This document shows positions 34,850-42,160 of a DNA stretch of 64,000 bases, piece after piece. A program made the position numbers and the translations under genes. Under the pieces are notes generated by a model that was not told the origin of the DNA, searched no databases, and saw only the letters and a program-made list of their open reading frames with translations. The first letter of the stretch is position 1. Every line of letters starts with the position of its first letter. The stretch is from a bacterium. Lineage in GTDB: Bacteria; Bacillota; Bacilli; Lactobacillales; Streptococcaceae. The stretch lies in contig CAJNCG010000003.1 of NCBI GenBank assembly GCA_905221205.1, forward strand, positions 223,367 through 287,366, read 5' to 3'.

Positions 34850-35500
34850 TCAAGCCAAGTAGAAAGTTAATCTTTCCTTATCAAAATCAACAGCCAACTC
34901 ATACTTCCCTTCTTCATTTTGCACAATATAGCCTAGGACTACCAAACTATCCACAAAGATATCACGACGTTTCTGCATAAGCTGGTCTTTTTTGAGGAAC
35001 TTCAACAAAAAAGTCGTCATATATTTGAGAGCATACTCAGGATTAACATCTCCTAAAATGGCATAAAGTTCCTGCTGTTTTTCTGTCAAAGGATACTGAT
35101 TTTTGACCTTGTAGAAATAATTAGACAGGGTCATTTTTGTTCGTGCAAAATCCGTCTTTTCAACTAAAATAGCGGCATTGGTCTGATTTCGCAATTCTGT
35201 CTCAAAACTCTGCTCCGACAAGGCTTGATAGACTTGACTATCTTCTCTGACAAAAATCTCTTGATCCAGTTCGAGACTATCAAGTGATTCCAGCAAAGGA
35301 AGATTGAGGTAATAACGCTTATTTTCTCGTAGAATCAAGCCAGCCTTTATATATTCTTCCATGAGTTTATCAACTGCTACATCTGAGAATTGGGCCTTGA
35401 TTTCCCGTAGAATCACATCATCATGCTTATCCAGATAGCGGATCAATTCTCCAAAAAACGGCTGTCTCGATAAACGAGAGGGATTAAAAATCTGAATCAT
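34850..35500 (-). CDS. DUF1803-like conserved protein
   Basis: 216 residues, cytoplasmic, no membrane segment. IFNPSRLSRQPFFGELIRYLD at the start and EEYIKAGLILRENKRYYLNLP are features I associate with DUF1803 of streptococci, a winged-helix-like small protein of unknown role. ATG at 35500; it overlaps the preceding gene by 17 nt, so both are co-transcribed. Confidence 0.75.
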   Translation of the reverse strand: MIQIFNPSRLSRQPFFGELIRYLDKHDDVILREIKAQFSDVAVDKLMEEYIKAGLILRENKRYYLNLPLLESLDSLELDQEIFVREDSQVYQALSEQSFETELRNQTNAAILVEKTDFARTKMTLSNYFYKVKNQYPLTEKQQELYAILGDVNPEYALKYMTTFLLKFLKKDQLMQKRRDIFVDSLVVLGYIVQNEEGKYELAVDFDKERLTFYLA

Positions 35501-35996
35501 GAAGATTCCTTTCTTTATATTCTAACAGAGGCGATGCTGCCAACTGACTAGGATTGGTACCAGCTTGGTTTAGGGGAACAGGCAGACCTAGTTTTCTATA
35601 ATACTCCCTCCAAAAACCACTAATCTCCTGCTCCCCATCTCCAAATTTCATGGGAATAGTTTCAAAAATCGGTAGGACTTCTGCTATATACTGGGAACAG
35701 TAAAAACCAGCGCCATCTGGATAGAAAGAAGCATTGTAGGATTCTCCAAGATGCTTACAAGCTCTTTCCTTAACCGACCGGATATCCATTTCTGGGTAAA
35801 CATAGAGATCGTACAAGTGATTTGACTCAAAAAAGTCTGCTGGTTCCTGACAGATAACACCCGCTTTTCTACTAGCATGATAAATCATCCCATCCAAATA
35901 AATGGCAACGTGGCTATAGTTGCCTGTGGAAGTCTGGATGGCCTGTCCCATATCTGAAAGGTCCTTCACAAAAATCAAATCGCCATTTTCTAACAT
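35484..35996 (-). CDS. YiiX/YebB-like NlpC/P60-superfamily hydrolase
   Basis: 170 residues, no signal peptide. It has the circularly permuted papain-like order: ENGDLIFVKDLS, then SHVAIYLDGMIYHASRK (catalytic His), and last AGFYCSQYIAEVLP (catalytic Cys). Members are lipid- or amide-cleaving cysteine enzymes; the substrate here is unknown. ATG follows TAGGAGTG. First gene of a two-gene unit with the DUF1803 gene; the overlap suggests their products work together. Confidence 0.8.
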   Translation of the reverse strand: MLENGDLIFVKDLSDMGQAIQTSTGNYSHVAIYLDGMIYHASRKAGVICQEPADFFESNHLYDLYVYPEMDIRSVKERACKHLGESYNASFYPDGAGFYCSQYIAEVLPIFETIPMKFGDGEQEISGFWREYYRKLGLPVPLNQAGTNPSQLAASPLLEYKERNLHDSDF

Positions 35997-36008
35997 GCTT
36001 CACTCCTA

Positions 36009-36034
36009 GAAAAAAAGGAGTCAAAACTCCTTTC
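36009..36034 (-). terminator. Intrinsic terminator of ppaC
   Basis: AAAGGAGT/ACTCCTTT stem followed by a seven-T run on the minus strand, 49 nt past the ppaC stop. Confidence 0.85.
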
Positions 36035-36082
36035 GATATAAGTCAAACTAGACTTTCCTAATTTGAATTGACACCCAAAATC

Positions 36083-37018
36083 TTAAGCATTAAAGCTTTC
36101 AGTCAATTGAGGTACCACTTGTTTCTTACGTGAAACAGCACCTGCAAGGAAGGCGTGGTTGTTTTCAAGTTTGAAGTTGAAAGCTGCTTCGACCTTGTCC
36201 ATGTTAGCACCGAGTGCTAGGATTTCTGAGTTTGAGTTGACGATATCTGTAATCATCAAGACAAAGTCAGAGTAGCCGTTTGCTGTATTAGCAGCTTGCA
36301 TTGCAGCTTCGATTTCTGCTTGGCGTTCCAAAACTTCAGCGATGTCAACTGTGTTTACTTGAGCAACACGGACATTATTTCCGTTCAATTCAAAAGTTTT
36401 AGCATCGATGTCAATCAATTCTTCAGCAGATTTGCTAGCCAAGTTTGTACCAGCTTTCAACATAGCCAAACCATATTCTTCCAAGTTTACACCAGCTAAT
36501 TCAGCCAATTCTGGAGCAATGACTTTATCTGTTGGGTGTGTTGTTGGTGATTTCAAAAGAAGAGTATCTGAAATCAAACCTGAAAGCATCAAACCAGCAA
36601 TCTCTTTAGGAACAGCCACACCATGTTCTTTGAACATACGGTAAACGATTGAAGAAGCTGACCCAACTGGCTCCAAACGCATGTAAAGTGGGCTTGCAGT
36701 TTCAAAGTTAGCTACACGGTGGTGGTCTACAACACCATAAACTTCTACTTCAGCGATATCTGATACAGATTGTTGGAATTCATTGTGGTCAGTCAAGATA
36801 ACTTGCTCTGCACCTTCTGCTTTGGCAGAAGTGATGACGCGCGGTGCTTCCACACCAAAATAGTTCAAGACAAAGGCTGTTTCTTCATTTGGAGTTCCAA
36901 GGGCAACAGCTTCCGTATCCAAACCGTAAGCTTCTTTTGCAAGATAGGCAAAGGCTACAGATGACCCGATGGCATCTGAGTCTGGATTTTGGTGACCAAA
37001 TACTAGAATCTTAGACAT
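36083..37018 (-). CDS. ppaC: Manganese-dependent inorganic pyrophosphatase (family II)
   Basis: 311 residues. The DHH-family motifs are [14 protein letters not shown] (metal-binding His and Asp), ILTDHNEF and [11 protein letters not shown] (DHH), and [10 protein letters not shown] in the C-terminal DHHA2 domain binds pyrophosphate. It hydrolyses pyrophosphate to two phosphates, pulling biosynthetic reactions forward. Promoter TTGTCA-17-TACAAT with extended -10 at 37048-37076. Monocistronic. Confidence 0.97.
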   Translation of the reverse strand: MSKILVFGHQNPDSDAIGSSVAFAYLAKEAYGLDTEAVALGTPNEETAFVLNYFGVEAPRVITSAKAEGAEQVILTDHNEFQQSVSDIAEVEVYGVVDHHRVANFETASPLYMRLEPVGSASSIVYRMFKEHGVAVPKEIAGLMLSGLISDTLLLKSPTTHPTDKVIAPELAELAGVNLEEYGLAMLKAGTNLASKSAEELIDIDAKTFELNGNNVRVAQVNTVDIAEVLERQAEIEAAMQAANTANGYSDFVLMITDIVNSNSEILALGANMDKVEAAFNFKLENNHAFLAGAVSRKKQVVPQLTESFNA

Positions 37019-37047
37019 GATAATACCTCATTTTGTTTATTCTCTTT

Positions 37048-37076
37048 ATTGTAGCATTTTTTTCGCTTTTTGACAA
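37048..37076 (-). promoter_or_regulatory. ppaC promoter
   Basis: TTGTCA (37071-37076), 17 bp, TACAAT (37048-37053) with TG one base upstream of the hexamer (TGCTACAAT). Confidence 0.8.
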
Positions 37077-37083
37077 AAGTAAG

Positions 37084-37100
37084 AGGAGTCAAAGGACTCC
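37084..37100 (-). terminator. Weak terminator after the GIY-YIG gene and BOX
   Basis: GGAGTC/GACTCC hairpin with a CAAAG loop, followed on the minus strand by TCTTACTTTT. It lies past the BOX element that ends the GIY-YIG gene. Confidence 0.5.
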
Positions 37101-37123
37101 CCACTACTCTTCAAAATAACTGA

Positions 37124-37272
37124 TACTCTTCGAAAATCAAATTTAAACCACGTCAGCTTCGCCTTGGATTATATATGTAACTGACTTCGTCAGTCTGATC
37201 TACAACCTCAAAGCAGTGCTTTGAGCAACCTACGGCTAGCTTCCTAGTTTTCTCTTTGATTTTCATTGAGTA
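37124..37272. repeat. BOX element, boxA-boxB-boxC form
   Basis: About 149 bp. boxA (TACTCTTCGAAAATCAAATT to CGTCAGCTTCGCCTT), boxB (TAACTGACTTCGTCAGT to CTCAAAGCAGTGCTTTGAG) and boxC (CTACGGCTAGCTTCCTAG to TTTTCATTGAGTA). Two internal hairpins (CTGACTTCGTCAG and CAAAGCAGTGCTTTG) are intact. It overlaps the 3' end of the GIY-YIG gene and provides that gene's stop codon. Confidence 0.9.
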
Positions 37273-37540
37273 TGAGTAAATTTCTATCTTGATTTTCAGA
37301 TAAAAATTGCTCCTTCTGTGGCCTCTTCTTACGCTTGAGCAGGGCTTCTGCCGACATGGCTTCTTCCTTACTGGCAAAACCTTGAGCATAGATGAGTTTA
37401 ACCGGCAAGCGAGCTCGTGTATATTTGGCTCCCTTCCCACTATTGTGGACAGCAAGGCGTCTTCTCACGTCAGTCGTATAACCGGTATAATAGGAACCAT
37501 CACGACACTCCAGCACATACATATAAGCCTTATGATCCAT
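37244..37540 (-). CDS. GIY-YIG domain protein (UPF0213/YazA-like)
   Basis: 98 residues from the ATG at 37540, which lies inside the end of the methyltransferase gene (11-nt overlap). [28 protein letters not shown] is the GIY-YIG fold (key YxxYxG and R), followed by [17 protein letters not shown]. Small single-domain GIY-YIG proteins of this type are common beside this methyltransferase; nuclease activity is uncertain. The last ten residues or so (NENQREN) and the stop are encoded by the boxC of a BOX element, so the C-terminus was altered by the insertion. Confidence 0.88.
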   Translation of the reverse strand: MDHKAYMYVLECRDGSYYTGYTTDVRRRLAVHNSGKGAKYTRARLPVKLIYAQGFASKEEAMSAEALLKRKKRPQKEQFLSENQDRNLLILNENQREN

Positions 37541-38279
37541 AATAAATCTCTTCAAGTTCAGGCGTATAAGAACCATCATCATTGTGGACAATCAAAGGTG
37601 GCAATACCTTAAAGCCACTTGTCGAGCCATCCTTAATAGCCTCAATCAAAAGCATATTGGCTTCCTTTTCCTTTTTGGGATAGACAAATTGCAAACGCTT
37701 AGGTGCTAAATTATGTCGTTGTAACATATCCAAGATATCCAAGAGGCGATCAGGTCTATGAACCATGGCCAAACGCCCATTGGACTTGAGAATACTTTGA
37801 GCACTGCGACAGATTTCTTTCAAATTAGTCGTAATTTCATGGCGCGCCAAGAGGTAATGTTCGCTCTCATTCAGGTTGGAATGCGGATCCACCTTGAAAT
37901 AGGGCGGATTACACAAAATCATATCCACCTTACTTCCCTGAATGTAAGCAGGCATATTTTTCAAATCGTCGCAGATGACCTGCATTTGCTCCTCTAATCC
38001 ATTCAAACGGACAGAGCGTTCAGCCATATCCGCCAAACGCTCCTGAATCTCAACAGCCAATATCTGTGCTTCAGTACGAGTGCTAGCAAAAAGCCCCACT
38101 GCTCCATTTCCAGCGCAGAAATCCACAATCAATCCCTTCTTAGGAAAACGTGGAAAGCATGACAAGAGAACACTATCCACCGAATAGCTAAAGACCTCTC
38201 TATTTTGAATGATTTTAATATCTGTCGAAAAGAGCTGGTTAATGCGCTCTCCTGATTTTAATAATTGTTCTTCTTCCAT
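37530..38279 (-). CDS. tRNA1(Val) (adenine37-N6)-methyltransferase-like protein
   Basis: 249 residues. The SAM-binding motif is [15 protein letters not shown] and the N6-adenine catalytic motif is ILCNPPYF (NPPY). An N-terminal segment ([18 protein letters not shown]) is shared with TrmN6/YfiC. It should methylate adenine 37 of a tRNA, but the tRNA target in Gram-positives is inferred from family. Stop overlaps the start of the GIY-YIG gene. Confidence 0.88.
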   Translation of the reverse strand: MEEEQLLKSGERINQLFSTDIKIIQNREVFSYSVDSVLLSCFPRFPKKGLIVDFCAGNGAVGLFASTRTEAQILAVEIQERLADMAERSVRLNGLEEQMQVICDDLKNMPAYIQGSKVDMILCNPPYFKVDPHSNLNESEHYLLARHEITTNLKEICRSAQSILKSNGRLAMVHRPDRLLDILDMLQRHNLAPKRLQFVYPKKEKEANMLLIEAIKDGSTSGFKVLPPLIVHNDDGSYTPELEEIYYGS

Positions 38280-38331
38280 GGTCCTATTATAGCAAATTTA
38301 TATTAACATTACAAAGAATATAGATTTCTAA

Positions 38332-38694
38332 CTAATTCTTCTGCTTCTTCAAATGTTGAAGGGCTTCCTTGGTCCAAATTGGCATCATTCTTTTGAGAGG
38401 CGCAAAGCCGTAGTTAAAGCGGTCGCTTGAAAAGCGTCTCCGTCTCGGAAACTGGTGCTTTTCTTCCTCCAAAGTGCGGATAGAAAGACTGGCTTTCCCT
38501 GTAAATTCATCTAAATCCACTACCTGAACCTGAACCTCTTCATCGACTTTTAAGGCTTCATGAATATTTTCAATAAATCCTGTTCGAATCTCTGAAATAT
38601 GAATCAGACCCGTGTCACCCGTCTCTAACTCAACAAAGGCACCGTAGGGCTGAATCCCTGTAATACGGCCCTTTAGTTTATCACCGATTTTCAT
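38332..38694 (-). CDS. S1-domain RNA-binding protein (CvfD/GSP13 type)
   Basis: 120 residues from ATG at 38694, preceded by GAGGA; a longer reading would start inside the upstream gene. The S1 domain fills 1-75: IGDKLKGRITGIQPYGAFVELETGDTGLIHISEI (key GxITGIQPYGAFVEL and GLIHIS). A basic tail follows. Single-S1 proteins of this type in pneumococcus (CvfD) act as post-transcriptional regulators. It is 1 nt downstream of the HAD-cyclophilin stop, so co-transcribed. Confidence 0.88.
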   Translation of the reverse strand: MKIGDKLKGRITGIQPYGAFVELETGDTGLIHISEIRTGFIENIHEALKVDEEVQVQVVDLDEFTGKASLSIRTLEEEKHQFPRRRRFSSDRFNYGFAPLKRMMPIWTKEALQHLKKQKN

Positions 38695-38695
38695 C

Positions 38696-40096
38696 TTAGT
38701 CCTCAATTTCAATAGTTTCAATCACAACATCTTCAACTGGCTTGTCCATAGCCCCTGTCTCAACAGCAGCAATTTCATCCAATACAGCGTAAGATGCTTC
38801 ATCCACCAACTGTCCAAAAACAGTATGACGGCGGTCTAGGTGAGGAGTTCCACCTTGTTCCGCATAAATTTCTGCAATCGGTTCTGGCCAACCACCACGA
38901 GCAATTTCTTTTTTAGAATAAGGAAGGTGTTGATTTTGCACGATAAAGAATTGGCTGCCGTTGGTATTTGGACCAGCATTGGCCATTGAAAGGGCACCAC
39001 GGATATTGTAAAGTTCTTCTGAGAACTCGTCCTCAAAAGATTCGCCGTAGATTGACTCGCCCCCCATACCAGTTCCAGTTGGGTCTCCACCTTGGATCAT
39101 AAAGTCCTTGATAATGCGGTGGAAAATGACACCATCATAGTAGCCATCTTTAGAAAGAGCAACAAAATTAGCTACTGTTTTAGGAGCGTGATCAGGGAAG
39201 AGCTTGATACGCAAGTCTCCGTGGTTGGTCTTAATGGTCGCAAGAGGACCTTCTACTGTTTCAATGTCTACTTGTGGAAAATGCAATTCTTTTTCTACCA
39301 TACCAAATCCTTCTAAGGCATCAAAAATGCCATCTTCTTCTAGTGTTTTTGTTATATAATCTGCTTTTTCTTTGATTTTATCATGAGAAATTCCCATTGC
39401 AACGCTGATTCCAGCATAATCAAAGAGTTCCAAGTCATTCAGCCCATCTCCAAAGACCATGACGTTCTCTGGTTTCAAGCCTAGGTGTTCCACAACCTTT
39501 TCCACACCCGTCGCCTTAGAGCCTGAAATCGGCACAATATCAGACGAATGCTCATGCCAACGAACCATGCGAAGTTTATCTGAGAGACTGTCCGGCAAGC
39601 TCAAGTCATCACCCTTATCTTCAAAAGTCCACATCTGATAGATATCTTCTTTTTCATGGAAGTCAGGATCCACGTCCAAGTTTGGATAAATCGGATTGAT
39701 AGCTTCACTTATCATATCAGTGCGAGTCGATAACTTAGCATCATGACTACCAACCAAGCCATACTCAATTCCTTCTTCCTTAGCCCAAGAGATATACTCC
39801 TCAACATCTGACTTCTCAATCTGATGTTGATAAATAACCTGGCCTTTTTTATCTTCGATATAAGCCCCATTCAAGGTCACAAAAAAGTCAGGTTTGAGTT
39901 CACGAATCTCTGGTACAACACCAAAAATCCCTCGTCCAGAAGCAATACCTGTCAAAATTCCTTTCTCACGTAATTGCTTAAAAACAGTTGGGATTGAAGT
40001 TGGAATAAAACCTGTCTTTGAATTCCGCAATGTATCATCAATATCAAAAAAGACAATCTTGATTTTCTTTGCCTTGTATCTTAATTTGGCATCCAT
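38696..40096 (-). CDS. HAD phosphatase-cyclophilin fusion protein
   Basis: 466 residues in two domains. The N-terminal Cof-type HAD hydrolase (about 1-265) has FFDIDDTLRNS (nucleophile Asp) and VMVFGDGLNDLELFDYAG. The C-terminal cyclophilin-type peptidyl-prolyl isomerase (about 275-466) has GVIFHRIIKDFMIQGGDP, MANAGPNTNGSQFFI and HTVFGQLVD. Both catalytic signatures are intact. No signal peptide, so both domains act in the cytoplasm. Extended -10 TGGTATAAT near 40127-40135. First gene of the operon with the S1 protein. Confidence 0.92.
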   Translation of the reverse strand: MDAKLRYKAKKIKIVFFDIDDTLRNSKTGFIPTSIPTVFKQLREKGILTGIASGRGIFGVVPEIRELKPDFFVTLNGAYIEDKKGQVIYQHQIEKSDVEEYISWAKEEGIEYGLVGSHDAKLSTRTDMISEAINPIYPNLDVDPDFHEKEDIYQMWTFEDKGDDLSLPDSLSDKLRMVRWHEHSSDIVPISGSKATGVEKVVEHLGLKPENVMVFGDGLNDLELFDYAGISVAMGISHDKIKEKADYITKTLEEDGIFDALEGFGMVEKELHFPQVDIETVEGPLATIKTNHGDLRIKLFPDHAPKTVANFVALSKDGYYDGVIFHRIIKDFMIQGGDPTGTGMGGESIYGESFEDEFSEELYNIRGALSMANAGPNTNGSQFFIVQNQHLPYSKKEIARGGWPEPIAEIYAEQGGTPHLDRRHTVFGQLVDEASYAVLDEIAAVETGAMDKPVEDVVIETIEIED

Positions 40097-40177
40097 CTCA
40101 CTACCTCTTTCAATCTAACTCTTTCCATTATACCATAAAGTAGAGAAATCCCACATCCTCAATAAAATCCTTGTCTC

Positions 40178-40681
40178 TTATCCGAATTCCTTTACTAGAT
40201 ACAGAACCAAATCATCATTATTTTGGCAAGTTTCATTCATTTCCAAGGGTTGATTTCGATACCAGACACCTGTTCCATCTGGAATATATCCCCGTCTGAT
40301 ATACAATCTCTGGGCAGGGCCATAGCCTAAGTGCAAACCTACACCAAGAGTGACCTTGCTCGAAACAAACTTGACTCGTTTTTCTGCTTCTTCTAGTAGT
40401 TGGTTCCCAATCCCTTGATTTCGAAAAGGCTCAAACACATTAAAATCTGATAATTCTGGATAGACTTCTGCAAAAGGACCATGTTTAGCAGAGGGCAAAA
40501 TGGTAACGTAGCCCGCTACAGCACCATCAATCTCTGCAACTAAGACTTCTCTCTCCCCACTTTCCTGTTCCAGAAAATATCTATCCAAAATTTCTTCTCT
40601 ACCAGGCCAATCCTGATTGATAAATCCATGAGATAAGGATTCAATATCAGACTTAATCATATTTCTAATCGTACAATTCAT
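40178..40681 (-). CDS. GNAT N-acetyltransferase
   Basis: 167 residues. Start taken at ATG 40681. The upstream in-frame ATG at 40717 overlaps the -10 hexamer (TGCTATAAT, 40716-40721), so it cannot be in the mRNA. VAGYVTILPSA, FRNQGIGNQLLEEAEKRV (acetyl-CoA loop RNQGIGN) and the final YIRRGYIPDGTGVWYR give the GNAT fold. Substrate unknown. Monocistronic; the hairpin array at 40756-40953 separates it from rpsR. Confidence 0.85.
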   Translation of the reverse strand: MNCTIRNMIKSDIESLSHGFINQDWPGREEILDRYFLEQESGEREVLVAEIDGAVAGYVTILPSAKHGPFAEVYPELSDFNVFEPFRNQGIGNQLLEEAEKRVKFVSSKVTLGVGLHLGYGPAQRLYIRRGYIPDGTGVWYRNQPLEMNETCQNNDDLVLYLVKEFG

Positions 40682-40755
40682 CTTTAACTTACCCACCTTT
40701 ACTCTTTCTATTACCATTATAGCACGCCAAGGTCAGAAAAAAACTATCTCGTGAA

Positions 40756-40953
40756 AAAAGACACAAATGGGTCTGAAAAAGAGGTCCACCCAGCCCCAAC
40801 TCGCTCTCTCATTTCAAAGCTCGTGAAAAAAAGACCCGTCGGGGTCTTAATTCGCTTTCTTGTTTTCAAGCTCATGAAAAAGAGGTCCACTGGACCCCAA
40901 CTCGCTCTCTCATTTCAATGCTCATGAAAAAGAGGTCCGCCCGGACCTCTTTT
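40756..40953. repeat. Array of hairpins with conserved spacers downstream of rpsR
   Basis: Units repeat about every 50 bp: hairpins at 40930-40952 (GAGGTCC/GGACCTC), 40884-40896 (GGTCC/GGACC), 40831-40848 (AAGACCC/GGGTCTT), a degenerate unit at 40781-40798, and 40760-40774 (AGAC/GTCT). Minus-strand spacers read CATGAGCATTGAAATGAGAG and then AGCGAGTTG, close to those of the array at 3800-4163. The first unit, right at the rpsR stop, is a strong terminator with a T-tract; those beyond it are surplus. Confidence 0.78.
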
Positions 40954-41193
40954 TTAATCTTCGTTTACGAAAGGCATCAAAGCCATTACGCGAGCGCGTT
41001 TGATAGCTGTTGTTACTTTACGTTGGTTTTTAGCTGAAGTTCCTGTTACACGACGTGGAAGGATTTTCCCACGTTCTGAAACGAAACGGCTAAGAAGCTC
41101 AGTATCTTTGTAATCAACATATTCAATTTTGTTTGCTGCGATGTAATCAACTTTTTTACGGCGTTTGAATCCGCCACGACGTTGTTGAGCCAT
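40954..41193 (-). CDS. rpsR: 30S ribosomal protein S18
   Basis: 79 residues, family length. [46 protein letters not shown] contains the conserved [14 protein letters not shown]-binding turn. Last gene of rpsF-ssb-rpsR, where the S6:S18 pair assembles on the small subunit with ssb between them. ATG follows AAAGGAGA. Confidence 0.98.
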   Translation of the reverse strand: MAQQRRGGFKRRKKVDYIAANKIEYVDYKDTELLSRFVSERGKILPRRVTGTSAKNQRKVTTAIKRARVMALMPFVNED

Positions 41194-41224
41194 GTTTTTT
41201 CTCCTTTATAATTTTAGTTGTCCA

Positions 41225-41695
41225 TTAGAATGGTAAATCATCATCTGAAATATCCAACGGATTTGTTGCTCCAAATGGATTTTCATCACGTGAAAAGTCT
41301 GGTACTGAATTTGTAGGTGCTGAATAGTTTGCAGTTGGGGCAGAGTAAGCTCCACCTGTATGACCTTCACGCACGCTACGGCTTTCCAACATTTGGAAAT
41401 TCTCAGCCACGACCTCTGTCACGTAGACACGTTGTCCTTGCTGGTTATCGTAACTACGAGTCTGGATACGACCAGTCACCCCGATAAGTGAGCCTTTTTT
41501 AGCCCAGTTAGCAAGGTTTTCAGCCTGTTGGCGCCACATAACGACATTGATAAAATCAGCCTCACGTTCGCCATTTTGACTCTTAAATGTACGGTTTACT
41601 GCAAGAGTAAAAGTCGCAACTGCTACATTTGATGGGGTATAACGCAACTCAGCGTCACGTGTCATACGCCCTACAAGTACAACATTGTTAATCAT
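41225..41695 (-). CDS. ssb: Single-stranded DNA-binding protein
   Basis: 156 residues. The OB fold occupies about 1-105: [63 protein letters not shown] flexible Pro/Asn-rich linker and the acidic protein-recruiting tip SDDDLPF follow. It is the main replication SSB, co-operonic with rpsF and rpsR as in most Firmicutes. Confidence 0.97.
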   Translation of the reverse strand: MINNVVLVGRMTRDAELRYTPSNVAVATFTLAVNRTFKSQNGEREADFINVVMWRQQAENLANWAKKGSLIGVTGRIQTRSYDNQQGQRVYVTEVVAENFQMLESRSVREGHTGGAYSAPTANYSAPTNSVPDFSRDENPFGATNPLDISDDDLPF

Positions 41696-41706
41696 AGTTT
41701 ACCTTC

Positions 41707-41997
41707 TTAAGCGTCAGTTTTGACGATCATGTGACGAAGAATGTCAGCGTTGATTTTTGAAAGACGGTCAAACTCTTTAAGAGCTACATCGTCGTTTGCT
41801 TCAACGTTAACGATGTGGTAAAGTCCTTCACGGAAATCTTTGATTTCGTATGCAAGACGACGTTTTTCCCAAGATTTTGATTCAACAACAGTTGCACCGT
41901 TGTCAGTCAAAATAGAGTCAAAACGTGCTACCAAAGCGTTTTTAGCTTCTTCTTCAATGTTTGGACGAATGATATAAAGAATTTCGTATTTAGCCAT
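41707..41997 (-). CDS. rpsF: 30S ribosomal protein S6
   Basis: 96 residues. [20 protein letters not shown] and [23 protein letters not shown] (key KRRLAYEI) are S6 signatures. It pairs with S18. ATG follows AAGGAGGAAC. First gene of the operon, with its own promoter and a structured leader. Confidence 0.98.
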   Translation of the reverse strand: MAKYEILYIIRPNIEEEAKNALVARFDSILTDNGATVVESKSWEKRRLAYEIKDFREGLYHIVNVEANDDVALKEFDRLSKINADILRHMIVKTDA

Positions 41998-42006
41998 TGA
42001 TATGTT

Positions 42007-42100
42007 CCTCCTTTTGGTCTAATGACCCCAAGACTTTGCAAGGGGTAAGTGAGGTTCGCTCACAATAAACTATTATACTAGAAAAAAATTTTTTACGCAA
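42007..42100 (-). promoter_or_regulatory. rpsF operon promoter and structured leader
   Basis: Promoter: TTGCGT (42095-42100), 17 bp, TATAAT (42072-42077). In the roughly 68-nt leader, GTGAG/CTCAC (42049-42063) forms one hairpin. ACCCC/GGGGT (42025-42046) forms a second. GGTC/GACC (42016-42027) competes for the same ACC nucleotides next to the Shine-Dalgarno. rpsF leaders in many bacteria bind the S6:S18 complex as feedback; matching this leader to that class is inference. Confidence 0.6.
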
Positions 42101-42114
42101 GTAAAAACACTGAA

Positions 42115-42144
42115 ATAAAAAAAGAAGATGATGAATCATCTTCT
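42115..42144 (-). terminator. Intrinsic terminator of the 2618-residue adhesin gene
   Basis: AGAAGATGAT/ATCATCTTCT stem followed by a T-run on the minus strand. Nearly identical to the terminator at 50311-50340 behind the paralog. Confidence 0.9.
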
Positions 42145-42160
42145 CAAAAACTATGAGTTT

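Noticed and set aside
40682..40717. Longer N-terminus for the GNAT at 40178-40681
   Set aside because: The upstream ATG overlaps the -10 hexamer TATAAT, so it would not be transcribed.
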